Below are positions 31,137 through 43,340 of a stretch of DNA of 64,000 nt, piece after piece. Under the pieces are notes generated by a model. The model ran no database searches and was not told the DNA's origin. It was given only the letters and a program-made list of their open reading frames with translations. The translations under genes and the position numbers were made by a program. The stretch spans positions 74,358 through 138,357 of the forward strand of contig MNCI01014250.1 of assembly GCA_015680685.1 (NCBI GenBank), in the 5' to 3' direction. Source of the stretch: Gnetum montanum. Lineage: Eukaryota; Streptophyta; Gnetopsida; Gnetales; Gnetaceae. Positions within the stretch are counted from its first letter, which is position 1, and every line of letters starts with the position of its first letter.

Positions 31137-33149
31137 TACATAAGTAAATTTTAATTTTTTGGGTTTTCCCCCTTGCTCCACTAAGACTTAGAGAGAATTT
31201 TTGGTTTTTTCTCTCCCTTGAACACATAAATTTTTTGGTTTTTCAGCCAACACTTGGTAAACTTTTTAGTTTCCTACTTTCTTGGCATTCTAGCACTTAG
31301 CTAGATTTCAATTTTTTCCCATTATCCTATCATTACTCTAGCACTTAAAATTTTTTTAGCTTTTTGATTTTCCTAGCACTTAGACAATTTTGTAGCTTTC
31401 ACTGAGCCTTGCCTTGCTATCCAAACTTGGACTTGTGTAGGGCACTAGTTTCCTCACCTGCCCATTAGCTTCCCAAGTTGGACTAAGCTTTATAGCCATG
31501 CCTCTCCCCTAGAATTTTAATAAAAAAAAAGTAATATAAAAATTTTAATTTTAGGATTAAAAAAATAAAAGTAAAAAAATAGGCCAAGCCCCACCGCACC
31601 TTGCATTTGCAACGTGTCTAGTGTGTGCCACATGGTTTTGTCATTATATATATAAAAGCATTAACATGTGAGGCACTACACTTACACAAGTTAATGTTGG
31701 TGGTGCATTGGTGCATCAATGTCCATGGCATAGGCGCACCACCTAGATGCCCATGTGCTAATGGCCCCCTATCCCCCCATCATAATAAAATTTCTTAAAG
31801 CACTGCTCCTTGTCTCCATACTGCTACACCCACTTTGGTGCACCTACTAGTATATTCACTAGGTGCAGGCCTAATGGTTGTAGCTCACGTCCTCTCTACC
31901 ATCGTTCTCCTCTCTTTTTCTCTCTTCCTACCCTTCCCAATGCTTTTCCCTTTCTTCCTTCGTAGAAAAGTTTCCAAAACCAACAAATCCTTAGCCTCAA
32001 ACTTTATCAATTTCATTCATAGAGGTACCACGGGTGGCCATTCCCCTCCATGGATAGCTCCCACAAGCCCCTCCTCAAGGGTAAATCTATCCTCCATGAG
32101 CAGAAACCCACACTTTTCCTTCATCCTTTTTACCTCCAAAACTCCTATCTTAAACTTTCTCCTCTTTCTTGCCCTGTCTTTTGCCCTTCTTAGCTTGTTG
32201 CACAACATAATGCCAGTGCAAATCGATGAGGCATGCGCTAGTGTTGTAGCATGCCATATGTCAATTGGTGACATAGGCCATTATGGTTACTGTAGGCCCC
32301 ATTGACATGTAGGCATCCCCCTCCTTCCCAAGTTTTGTTTCCTATCCCATGTTGTGAAAATAATGGAAAATCAACAAAGATACCAAAATCAAGAGTGAAA
32401 AGCAACTTACCTAGGACACACAAGTGTAGAGCTCTCCCTAGCCTCGATCTTGTTTCCATGTGTCCCTTGGTGGGATCCACTGACTCCTTTGTCACATGCA
32501 CCCTTCCTTTTCACTTTAAATGATACCATTTATTCCACAAGCAACAATAAGCTCCAGCTCTTCCCCTCTTACAAGCTCCAAAAAGCACAAATTGTAAAAT
32601 GTCTATCTCCTCTCCTACACTTTGTTTTTACCCTCATTCTTCATTTTTCTCCTTTTCCTTTGCCATTAGTTCACTTTTTTCCTCCATTGACACAAGACCT
32701 TGTGTCCCCAACGGATGCTAATATAGAATCCACATCACCTATGCTGCAACCTTAGAACTCCTTATTAACATCCTAAGATACCTTAGTATCCATCCTATCT
32801 TATCCATGTGGCCTTTACACACTCTCAAACTCCAAATTGTACATAAAAATTAACTTCAAAAGTTAAAAGTGCAAAGATTTTCTAACTTTCCCCTCTCATG
32901 AGTTAGAAAACTTTTTATCTCTTCCTAGCTCTAACTTGTAAATTTACATGTAAATTTCCTAACTTTGGGATTCACATTCTATCCCTTTGTAACTATCATT
33001 TTCCCTTGTGCTTGCAGGCTAGGAACCCTATCATCCTTCATCATTTATGTAAATCCCTCATCTTAAATGGATCCCATGACCAAGTCATCAAGTTCCTTAA
33101 TGAGGATTTGATCGATTATCTCCCTTACATACCTTAGGTCCCTTAGCTT
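31137..33149. other. AT-rich repeat-like DNA, unassigned
   Basis: It holds repeated TAGCACTTA phrases (31285-31390), A-rich tracts around 31510-31580 and a TATA-like TATATATATAAAAGC near 31645. The 157-codon plus-strand frame at 31835-32305 is S/L/F-rich and resembles no domain. A decayed element is likely but not identified. Confidence 0.4.
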
Positions 33150-33215
33150 GTATCATCTCAACACTCAATGTTAATGAGGAGCATTTGATTCCCCAAGCTA
33201 ACTTGACTTTCTTGG

Positions 33216-34036
33216 TGATGAATTGCATTCGTTATAAGTCCTGATATTGTAGTCCATGCTATGATATTAGATACTTGATAGTGTTGGATGCGTCCTTGCC
33301 TATAAATACAACACTTGGGAACATGATTTATCTAATCTTTTTGTAGTTGTAGCAAAGCTCTTATAGTTTTTCCTTTTGAAAGTTAGAATGTTTTTTAAGT
33401 AGCTACAGTAGGAGTCAAAGAAGTGTATGAATCTTTATTTGAACGCTAATGTACCTAAGCACCTTAGTGTGAATGACAATAAAGATGACCTTTTCTAATC
33501 AAACCTTGCAACACTTGGAATAGATTGATTGGTTTCTTTATGCATTTCTTCATCATGCACTTTGCTTTAATGAATTCTAATTAAGTAATTAATATTAATT
33601 AAATAGAAAACATAAGTATGACCACTTCAAGCATACGTTTGACACTTGGTAATCTTAGCAGCACTTAACACTTGGTAACCTAGTAGCGCTATAATGTGTT
33701 CAGGATATGTACAGCAAGTGGGAATAGATGCTTATGTTAGGATTAGTTAAATATTAGCTAGTTATTAGATTAATCAAGCATTTAATTAATTTATTCTTAT
33801 TCTAAGGTGACTTAGTCCATAAAATATAAAATAATAAAAATCATATGCCTTAGTTATACTTAACCATACACTTGCACTTCACAAGAAGAACTAGAAAGAC
33901 AATGATTGCAATAGTTAGATTCACTTCCTAGAAGCTAGTGTACTTAGAGAGCTAAGGTTTATAGAATTTGATCAGATTACTAAGTGAACACTAGGGATTT
34001 GTATGGTTGGGTGTAGGAACTACTTTCGGCTCATCT
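33216..34036 (+). mobile_element. Solo Athila-type LTR in remnant D
   Basis: It starts TGATGAATTGC and ends CTCATCT. CTTGG flanks both sides (33211-33215, 34037-34041), a perfect TSD. It matches the LTRs of element B in reverse orientation along its length, e.g. GACCACTTCAAGCATAC and the end around GATTTGTATGGTTGGGTGTA. A TATA box (CCTATAAATAC) is near 33300. No interior remains. Confidence 0.9.
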
Positions 34037-34401
34037 CTTGGACTATGAACCAATCCTAACTAATGATCCCCATGTTAAATTGGCCATCACTAGCCACAAA
34101 AATGAGGAAAAGACCCTTCAACAAGGGGCAAACTTGCCCAATGAAATTAGAGAATCTATCCTAGTAATAATTAGAAAATATTCTATCACTTTTTCCTAGG
34201 GCTATGATGACATACCTAGTTTAGATCCTACTTTAGTCTAACATAACATCACTTTTGAAGAAGGATCCAAGCCTATCAAACAAAAAGTTAGAAAAAATAA
34301 ATCTGACTAAGCTTTAGACATCAAAGATAAGACTAGAAAGATCTACAATGTAGGTTTCATGCACCCCATAGACTACTTAGACTTGGTATCCAATATGGTA
34401 G

Positions 34402-35282
34402 TGTTGATGCGTAAATTTTGGACATGCGAACACCTGTGAAAACTCGTTTTAGGAGACTATAGCCTAGGGAGTCTCCCGTATGGGTATGGAAACCCAGAAA
34501 TAGTCTCAGCTGGAAAGGGCTATGTGACAAAAAAAACAATAATAATATTTTAAAAAAAATATTGAAACCTAAATTTAATTTTAGGAGCGTTCTGTTATGT
34601 TTTGAAAAAAATATAAAAATCAAAATTAAATATTTGTGTAGTTTTTGAGTAAAATAAATGACACAACAAAAATTCAAATTAAAATTAAAATTTATTTGGT
34701 GCTCTAAGCAGAAGGAAGATTCAGCCACTGGTTCTCCAGATAGAGGCTAGACATCCTAGAAGAGGCCTTGATCCCTGCTCGGTTTTAGCTACGCCTGTGA
34801 TTGCGTTGGCACCGCCGCTGTTGGGCGCCTGCCTGCATCTCACTCGTATGTTTTCTTGCCATTTTCTACAGCGTAGAGAGAGACTATCATCTACGAGAGC
34901 CTTCAGCCCTTTTGCCCCCACCTCCTTTGGCTTTGGCTAGCTCCGTTATAAATAGTGGCTTATGGGAGAAACCCTAACCCTAAACCGCCACCTACCTTTT
35001 CCACATCAACCGCAACGCAGTAAAATTGAAATAAGAAAATGAGCAAAAAAAATAAGCCTTAATTTTTATGGTTGATGTCAAAATATTTTTTTTAAGTATA
35101 TGGTTTGACTAGCTATATGTAACCATTTATATTATCTTATACTTTGGCTTTTGTATGGTGTGAAATGCATAGAATAACAACTTTTGAAATAGCTAATCTT
35201 ACAACTAATTTAAAGTGCGATTGTTATGTTATTATTGTTGGTCAAGGCCCTATGCTTAGCATGGGTGAGGTTGGCCTCAACA
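34402..35282 (-). repeat. LTR-A 3' LTR (minus strand)
   Basis: Read on the minus strand it starts TGTTGAGGCCAACCTCACCC and ends CGCATCAACA, as the other LTR-A copies do. An 881-bp copy, diverged in its middle. Confidence 0.85.
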
Positions 35283-35296
35283 CTTAGCCCCCAAAC
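35283..35296 (-). promoter_or_regulatory. PPT of the minus-strand LTR-A copy
   Basis: GTTTGGGGGCTAAG on the minus strand abuts the LTR start, matching GGTTGGGGCCTAAG at 602-615. Confidence 0.65.
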
Positions 35297-36485
35297 TACA
35301 AATTGCATGCAAGTGCAAGGACCATAAAATTTTGAATGAGAATGCAACGGATGGGGAAACAAAACAACATGAAATCAGAAATGCAAACTTGAAAGTAAAC
35401 TATAATGTTCTAAACATGATCAAAATAACCAAATAATCGAAAGAGACACCAACATAGGCCATCCAAACAACCATTAAAATCTAAATATATAATTTATTGT
35501 TATTTTAACTAAGATCTATAGATATATAGGTATAATTATATATATATGTAGATATATGCTTAAGCTCTCATTCTCAATATTCTCACAAGGTAACAGTAAA
35601 AGTATGCAGACTATTTTGAGCAAGTGACTTATACAAAACGTAATGAGGAGGATGAGCTAAAACTCATGTTAGATCATAGTAAGCCACAACTTTCAGATTT
35701 TTCCTTGTTTTTTTTAAAAAACTTAAATTTAAAAGGGGAAATGGAGGTTAGGGTGAGGATTGCTGCCGAACCCCATCTCACTCAAGAACTTATTACACTA
35801 CCAATGAACATGGTCCTCATTTTTTTAAAAACAAAATATAGTATGTTGTGTTTGAAACGTATGGCGGTGGTTTTTTCAGGCAGTGCATTTGTTGAGGGTC
35901 TAAGACGCCTCTCAATGATGTATTCGATGGCGTAGAAAAAAAGCAACTTCTCAACTTTCCAAATACCACCATACCCTGTCGTCAACATTCTCATGGTCTC
36001 GTAACGAACAAAAATTAACAAATACATCTTACCAGCATCCACTACTTCGTGGAGGGTACACCACGCGTGTTTTCATACCTCCTCAAGGTTCAAATATACG
36101 GTTTAAAATGTAGAATTCAAAACCCATGGATGTTAGGATTTGAGGTATAAGAAAGCTCTGAATCCCTCTGCATTGAGAATTTAGGAGGTTCAGAATTTTG
36201 AAACGTAAGAGCCAAAAACTAATAGAAGTAGCAACCAAATATTCTGCAATAATTGTATACTTTCAACTTCACGGGGCTACACTTGGCGATTTTATGGGCC
36301 GTGAGCTCAAGAAGAACCAAAGACAAGTCTAAACTCGTAAAATGTGCAAATGCAAGATGTGTGCTACAGTAGAAAACTTTAAATTGTTACGTACTCTTTG
36401 TCTCTCATTATCTTGACCATGGCCTACGTACATGTGCTGTGTATTAATACATTTATATTTTTGAGTTTTTCGGTTTACCATATCA

Positions 36486-36504
36486 GCCCTCCTTGTAGTG
36501 CCAA
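36486..36504 (-). promoter_or_regulatory. PBS of the minus-strand LTR-A copy, overlapping host RT codons
   Basis: The minus strand reads TTGGCACTACAAGGAGGGC, one or two differences from the PBS at 549-568. Its first part is at the same time host RT coding sequence on the plus strand (GTG CCA A), which suggests how the LTR was lost. Confidence 0.6.
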
Positions 36505-38110
36505 AAAGGAGTCATTAGGATATGCATAAATTTTTGCAATCTCATAAAAGCAACACTTAAAGATGACTTCCCATTTTTCAACATTGACCAACTTGTAGAC
36601 ACAATGGTATGATGACTTCCCATTTTTCATGGATAGCTTTTCAGGTTATAATCAAATCCAAATCAGCCTTGAGCACCAACATTTCACCACTTTCATGATC
36701 CCATCGAGAACCTTTTGCTACACAAAGATGTCTTTTGGACATAAGAATGCTAAAGTAATGTGCCAATGAGTCATGAACTTCATCTTTAGTGACATAATGT
36801 TTAAGCCACAACAACTATGTGGATGATTTAATGGTTAAGTCTATCATATCAACTAATCATCCACTAAGCTAGATATAGTCTTGGCCCAATGCAATAAGTA
36901 TTGTCTTCACCTCAATCCCAAAAAGTGTATCTTTAGTGTAGAAATAGGAAAAGTGCTAGGATTTTTTGTTTCAACTAATATTATCATGGTAGAACTTAAC
37001 ATAGTCAAGGTAATCATGAACCTCCCATCATCTATGTATCTAAATACATGCACATCTTATAAGATATACTTCAATCAATTCATTCTTTCATATGTAATCT
37101 AACTAATTAGTTTCATCCCCTTTCTAATGAGTACCCAAAGTGTCAAGTGGACTTTGATGCCTTCAAGCATGCTCTTACCAACCTTTGATTCCTTCATCCC
37201 CCTCAATTCAACTTTCCTTTTTACCTTTATGTCTTTAAGTTTAATCACTACATTGTAGTCATGCTCTACTAATGGCATGAAGATGGTGTATCTGTTATAT
37301 CTTTCACCCCTTCTTTGATTATGAAACGCACCACATGGATATTGAACAATCTTATCTAAGCCTTGTCTTTACCCTTATGAAATGGTGAAACTACTTACTA
37401 GGGCCAAAGGTTCATGTAATCTACTAAGATAATATCTTACGATCTCTCACTACCAATCCTTATGATAATAACCATATGAAAAAATGGAAAACATTACTCA
37501 TAGTATTTAACTTATCCTACGTTGCCCAACACTTTATCAAAGACCAAGTCATAGTGGATCTCCTTACATTAGCCCCACTATTGAAACCTCTTTTAGTCAC
37601 CATTCAACCTCCACCTAAGGAGCTAAGTGAAAAAATGATAATTCCTCTTCCAACTCCGACATTAACAAATACAGATTTCAATTCACACTTGTATCTTAAT
37701 GGTGCTCATACAACTCATGCTTCTACTGCAGCTTGCATTCTTTATCATCGAGGTATGGATTCTCTCTATCAAAATTATAAGTATAATTTTGCATGCATCA
37801 ATAATCTAGCTAAATGTGGGGGCCTTAATTGAGCTTTCAAGTCATCGAGGTTTATTCTTAGCACTTCAATTAGAAATTAAGACACATTTTGTTTGTGGTT
37901 ATTCTCAACTAGTCATATGCTAAGTTAACAATAAATGCACTTGCAAGGTTGAATATCTTCAACCTTATCTTGAATTAGCTAAAAATTTTGTTTTTCAATT
38001 TGATGAATGTTTACTCATGTATATATATCACTTGAACAAAATGCTTGTTGATGCCTTAGATACTCTCACTCTTCTTGTAGATTCTCTTTTTCTTAAAAAT
38101 TATCTAACTA

Positions 38111-39698
38111 CATTTCAACCTTCAATTTAATCCTATAGGATCCAAAATGACTCATCCAAGGCACTTACTACATCACAAGCTTTAAATCTTTGCATTTCAG
38201 CAATTTGACCCTGGGACCCTAGGACCAAATCTAGTGTGGATGATGATGCTAATGTTAATTTCAATAGTTTTGACATGGTTTGCAACATCCCCAAGGCTCA
38301 TCTCACCTACATTTTGACACACGTCTTGGCTTTTCAAACTCTCTAGAAACTAGTTGACATTGGTTTTGGCACTCCGAATGGTAGTTTTGGCAAGTTTAAG
38401 GGTAGTCTTGATAGTCAAGACTTGAAATTTTCTATCTCCTGCAAGTGACACTAATGCTAATGTCATCATCCTTCTAGGTCATCAAGATCAATAGTTTATA
38501 GTAATTCCTTACTATACAGGCTCTTCCAAGTTGTGAAAACATCATCATGGTTCATTTCAACTTTGATTTGAGAACCCCAAGAACATGAGAAGTTAGTTCA
38601 AGAAAATTTTATAGATTATTCTAAGAAGCTAATTGATGCTAACGCTAACGCTAATGTTAATGTTAATGTCAGCACTTTTGGTGACTACAAAATGTAATCC
38701 TTGACATTTATTGTTAGTAGTTGATAATATCCCTTGGTTTTGTGAGCTCATCAACATCATATTAACATCATTGAACATTAGTTTAGGTGTCAAATGGGAT
38801 CTTGGAAGGCTCAATCCAACACTTGGAAGAAACTAACAACATTTTTCTGTTAGTGATACTAATGCTAATGTGACATTAGTACAACCTTTAGTGGGACTCA
38901 TATAAATCAAGTCCTAAGATCAAACTAGTCTAATTGGAACTTTACATGAACTCCAAGTGAACTTCACTTAACTCTAGAGTTGAATTTGGCAACCCTAGGT
39001 CTATAAATATGAGTTCAAATTTTAAATTTGATGTTGATTTCTTGATATCTAAAGCACTTGTCAAGATTTCTAGACATCAAGAGCATTTGCAATGGACCAT
39101 CCAACATCTCCCATGTGCTCCATGACTATTACAACACCTCCATAGCTCTAGGACTAACACTAAAGTAGCATCAATGTTAGCTCTTAGAGATAGAGTTTTT
39201 TAGCATTAGTGTTAGTTTCCAAAGTTAAAACGTTTTTAGCTTTAACATCACTGATAAGATCCTTAGCCAAAACAACATTTGGTTTGGAATTGATTTTGGA
39301 TTACTCCTACAACTTCTCCATCCACATACAAACCCTAAAAAGGTTTAAATCCATATTTTGCTCTTGAATTGACCTCTTATTGTTAGTTTTTCCATACTTA
39401 CATTTTTATCAACACCTTTGGTTTTGGATCTTCTTAGGAGGCAAACAATTTCATTTTCATCAATAAAGCATTTTTATTATTCGGGAATGGAACCTAAACC
39501 CTTCCTCCTATATTGTAGCATCTCATATTTAATATTTTATGTTCTTTTACTCATGATTTATAGTTAAAATTTATTTTCTTGCTTATAGTGCATTCCATAC
39601 TTAGTTTATTTTTCAACATTTTTACTTAGTCATTTTTCCAATAAGAAACACTTAGTCATTTTTAGCATTAAAATCCTTACACTTTTATGATTCCCTTA
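38111..39698. other. Unassigned AT-rich sequence
   Basis: It contains short GCTAAYGTTAATG-type repeats (38637-38670 and scattered). No protein signature was seen. It probably includes decayed downstream parts of remnant D. Confidence 0.4.
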
Positions 39699-40554
39699 TG
39701 ATGAGTGGTGGAGTATCCAACACCCAACCATACGAGATACAAGTGTTCACGTGCAATCTCGAGCAAACTCTGTAGATAAGGCAATGTGATTATACTAGTA
39801 ATTAGTTAGCATTCATGATCATTGTCTTCTAATGTGAGCTAGTAGAATCAGTGCATATGGTTTAACTCATGGTGAGGTATATGATATTGATGTGGTATTG
39901 GTCATTAAGCTCCTAGTAAACATGAAGTGAAAGTATGGGTTTCTAAATCTAAGTGACAATAAAACAAATCTAAGCTAGCCTATGCAATGAGTAGCTAGTC
40001 TTGATCTTCCGTCACACCTTGGACTTCATGCAACTACTATTGGGATTACCAAGTACTACACTACTAGGCATACAAAGTGATAGTACTACTAGGTTACCAA
40101 GTAGTTACACTTACGTGCTCAAGATCTGTCATACTCATTTTGCTTAACGACATTAAAAATAAATTGCAAGTAATCGTAAACATTAACTATGAAAAGAGTA
40201 AACAATAACAAAAATAAAACTAAGTGTTGCTGCAATGATGTAGAGTAATGTTGATCTTTATTGTTGATCATGCAATGCATCCAAGTACATCACACTCAAA
40301 TAAAGATTCTTTTCAATTACAAACTATCACATTGTTAGCACACACTGTTAAGTACTAAATTCAAGAAAACAAAATGAAAGAGTTCTATTACTAAGCTATC
40401 AAATCTACTATGGAACCATGCATCCAGGTGTTGCTTATATAGGTTAGCATGCACCCCATGATATCATTTATATGATAACGTATGTTGAGATATGATAACA
40501 TCTTTATGACATCATAGATATTGTATCATTGACTTAAAATTTTTGGATTTATCA
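39699..40554 (-). repeat. Element C 3' LTR
   Basis: Matches 60985-61802 throughout. Minus-strand TATA box (CCTATATAAGC) near 40434-40444. The plus-strand end TTTATCA is followed by TACCCCCACAATTG, the PPT complement. Confidence 0.9.
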
Positions 40555-40567
40555 TACCCCCACAATT
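40555..40567 (-). promoter_or_regulatory. PPT of element C
   Basis: Minus-strand TTGTGGGGGTA directly precedes the 3' LTR. Element B has ATCATGGGGGTA at the same position (45961-45972). Confidence 0.7.
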
Positions 40568-40757
40568 GACTAAAAACTTGTCCTTGAGTTAAAACATAAT
40601 AAGGATGGAGTTCCTTACAAAATTGGGAGGTAGATTTATATGACACTAACTTCTATGTACATGACTCTCTAGTGCTACAGTGGAGTTTACAAAAATAAAC
40701 ACAACATGATAATTTTGACAGAAAATGAAAAAAAAATTGGCAAGGTTGAGTGTAGCC

Positions 40758-42700
40758 TCATGTTGTTTTAGGTGAAGGTGGCTCTTCCATAGGTTTCTTC
40801 CCTTTGTCGTTATTTTGGTACTTGTTTAGAAGTGCCTACAATTTTTCTTCTTTTATCCTTGGATCATGGACCGTCCATGCTGATGAGCCAATGTTGGATG
40901 GATTTAGCACATTCCATGAACATGGTAGTTGTGAAAACATATGATTAGATTTAACATATCATGCCACAAACTATCATTGCTTTTCTTCAAAATCTTTGGC
41001 TGTTTCTTTGAGTTCATGATAGTTTGTTGATCTTTTGGCTAGATTCGTTGCTACATCTTTTTGTCCTTGGTAGCCAGCCTTAATTGCTTCTAGTTCTGAG
41101 TTTACTACTTGAAGTTTTTATAGAGCATCTTTTCTATCTGCAAACTCCTTTTCATACAAAGCATAACTGGCTACTACTTGTTGTTCTAGTTCATTCCTTG
41201 GCCTACCTATTGTTAATTGGCTAGGTTAGCAAAACGAAGATTTGTTAATGCCATGTCTTCTGTTAAGTCTTCTATTTGCATATCTTTATTTTTCACTTCT
41301 ACTTGATAGGTCTGGGCCATGTTGTCCAAGATGGGTTTTCAATTAGGATTTTGTGCTGCAATCAAATTGATTTTGGCCTTTTCCATTTGGATCTCTTTCT
41401 CATTTATCAGCATGTACATGCCCACTTGGTTGTAGAAGTGTTCTTTAAGCCTTTCATGTTTCTTAGCCTCATATTTTTCATGCACTAATTTTGATAGTTG
41501 ATTTCTATTGGATGCACGTACCTCCTCTATAGAGAGGGTTCTATTTTCTCTTGCGAGGTAGCTCGTATCTTGGTTGACCCTCATTAGTTGCTCTCTCAAG
41601 TGATGGATGCTTTCTTCTAAAGCGTTTTTCTACTTCTCTACTATGGTTAACTTTATGTTATTTGTAGGGAGTTGTTTGTTTTCTTCCTATAAGGTAGTAA
41701 GTGCTTTGGCATGGACATATGATTAGGATTTAGCTACTAAAGCTTTCCATATTGACTTTTCTTTTTCATCTACTATATCTTTATTATTTCTTAGGAGGAA
41801 ATTGATTTTCTTAGTTTTTAATTATGCTATCTAGTCTGGTGCTATGAATTGAGTTGGATCTTTCCTTTTTGTTGTCATGGCTACAAACTCGTCTTGTAAT
41901 TGGTGAAGCTCATTCTTAGCATGTTTTGCATTAGTTTTGGCCATGATTAATTTTCCTTTAGTGGTAATCAGTTTAGACTATGTTGTAGTGATATCACTAG
42001 GAATATCAAATAGATTTTTCATAACTTCTCCTATTTGCAATAGTCTATCCAACACATCTTCATGTTCTATAGGAGTCATAGAGGTACTAGCTAGCATTTG
42101 AGCATCTTTATCTTCCTTGCCATACACCTGCTGTAAGCATAGCTTCCTCATATCTATGTTAGATCTGGTTGATATCTGTGCCACCTTTGCTCCTTGATTA
42201 GGCACATTCAATACCTTTGCAATTTCCTTAACTAAGTAAGATACTAAGATTCCTTCAATTTTGACTACCGCATTAGCTTTGAAATTTTGTCAAAATTGGA
42301 GTGTTTCTCCTACATAACATTATCCATTATTTGTTAGAGTAGGCCACAAAGGAGATGACCGAAGTTGGGCCTTAATAGATTTTGGAGCAAATTCCAAAAA
42401 TTGACCAAAGTTAAATTCTAGAATTACTATCGACATGATGGATTTTTCCAAAATAGCCTAAAGGAATTCAAATGACAATGTAATTTGTTGTCCCTGGATA
42501 GGTATTGGTGGAACTTTTGCTTCCACTTGAGCAAATTTCTCTATGATAAGAGTTTGTTGATGAATGCTGAAGGATTGTGCTTCCTACTTTCCTTATTTTG
42601 CTTGTGGATTTTGCTCATTCACTTGTCCTCTTCCATGGCCTCATGGTCTTTTGCTTATTGGTTGTGGGAGTTCTCCTTATGCTCTTCTTTTTGGGGCCAT
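40758..42700 (-). pseudogene. Accessory ORF at the env position of element C
   Basis: A minus-strand frame from ATG 42700 (MAPKRRA) runs about 1.94 kb to TGA 40758-40760, with several stops and a frameshift near 41215. Its middle holds VLNVPNQGAKVAQIS and MTPIEHEDVLDRLLQIGEVM. The C-terminal half is rich in K, E, Q and L with heptad-like spacing (KLVHEKYEAKKHERLKEHFY), a probable coiled coil, ending GKKPMEEPPSPKTT. I see no signal peptide or membrane helix, so it is not a classical envelope protein. Element B has no counterpart. The function is unknown. It could belong to a separate inserted element (see 42745-43340). Confidence 0.6.
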
Positions 42701-42744
42701 CTACAATCAACCAAGGGTTTGGAATTACTCAAATATTCTCTTAA

Positions 42745-43340
42745 ATGAGTAGCAATTTGATACCTTACTTATAGCCTTAGTTATATCAAGTTCTTAGTTC
42801 ATTATGATTATAGACTTAAAATATTTTTCAATAACAACAACATTAGTACTTTAAATGAGTGCTATGATTAATTAGAAGTCTTCTTAAAGTGGTTTTGGCG
42901 TTAACATAAGTGATTTACTTTAAAAATTCTTAATATGTTTCCTCAGACATACCCTTATAATATCTTTCGATTGTTAGTAATTTCAATAAAATCAACACAA
43001 ATTTCCCTTACTAACACCCCCAAGACTAAGGTGATCACTCTAGGATCATGTAGAATTGAAAATCATGGAAATCGAGGAAATAATGAGCAAGTTATGGGTG
43101 TTAGAAGTTGGGGTGTTAGAGCTCTTAGCTGTAAAGAAAAATTGGTAATAACTTCTTTCTTAAGAAATTCAGAAATGAAAAAGTTTTTCAAACTCCCCCA
43201 TGTTCTATATAGTATTTATGTGTGTGATATTGTAAATGCAACATTGTAGATGCGATATTGTAGGTGCTTGCAATATCGTAGGTGCCTACAATATCATAGA
43301 TATGATGTCACCATATAAAGATTAAAATTTTTGAATGTTT
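42745..43340 (-). repeat. Possible diverged LTR remnant upstream of the accessory ORF
   Basis: It has LTR-C-like landmarks: AATGAGTAGCAATTTGATACC at one end, a minus-strand TATA-like CTATATAGAAC (about 43204-43214), short ATATC / GATAT repeats (43230-43300) and ATTAAAATTTTTGAATG near the other end. No TSD or clear PBS was found. Confidence 0.35.

Larger units (their letters stand above)
34402..36493 (-). mobile_element. LTR-A element lacking its 5' LTR, inserted in remnant D
   Basis: On the minus strand the order is PBS (36486-36504), about 1.2 kb interior, PPT (35283-35296) and 3' LTR (34402-35282). The flanking host shares GTAG (34398-34401, 36495-36498; GGTAG versus TGTAG). Removing the insert restores the RT frame (SNMV then VPK). 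No LTR lies beyond the PBS. The interior has no gag or pol, only an 86-codon frame (36042-35782) I do not recognise. Orientation is opposite to remnant D. Confidence 0.75.
33150..38110 (+). pseudogene. Remnant D: Tat-type pol, interrupted twice
   Basis: Three host segments (33150-33215, 34042-34401, 36494-38110) join to one decayed pol. The first two read across the TSD of a solo LTR without frame loss (NLTFLDYEPILTNDP). The second holds DIPSLDPTLV and VGFMHPIDYLDLVSNMV. The third has KDDFPFF, FMDSFSGYNQI and LNPKKCIFSVEIGKVLGFFV (RT), a first RNase H near 37140, and a second RNase H with HLYLNGAH, STAACILYHRG, GYSQLVI and DALDTL (37660-38080). The dual RNase H again marks Tat. No gag, protease, integrase or own LTR was recognised. 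Strand is opposite to T. Confidence 0.8.

Noticed and set aside
31835-32305. 157-codon plus-strand frame with hydrophobic stretches
   Set aside because: Composition follows local C/T richness. No domain, splice or promoter evidence.
35520-35560. TA-rich tract as a microsatellite or origin
   Set aside because: Short, interrupted, typical of AT-rich plant DNA.
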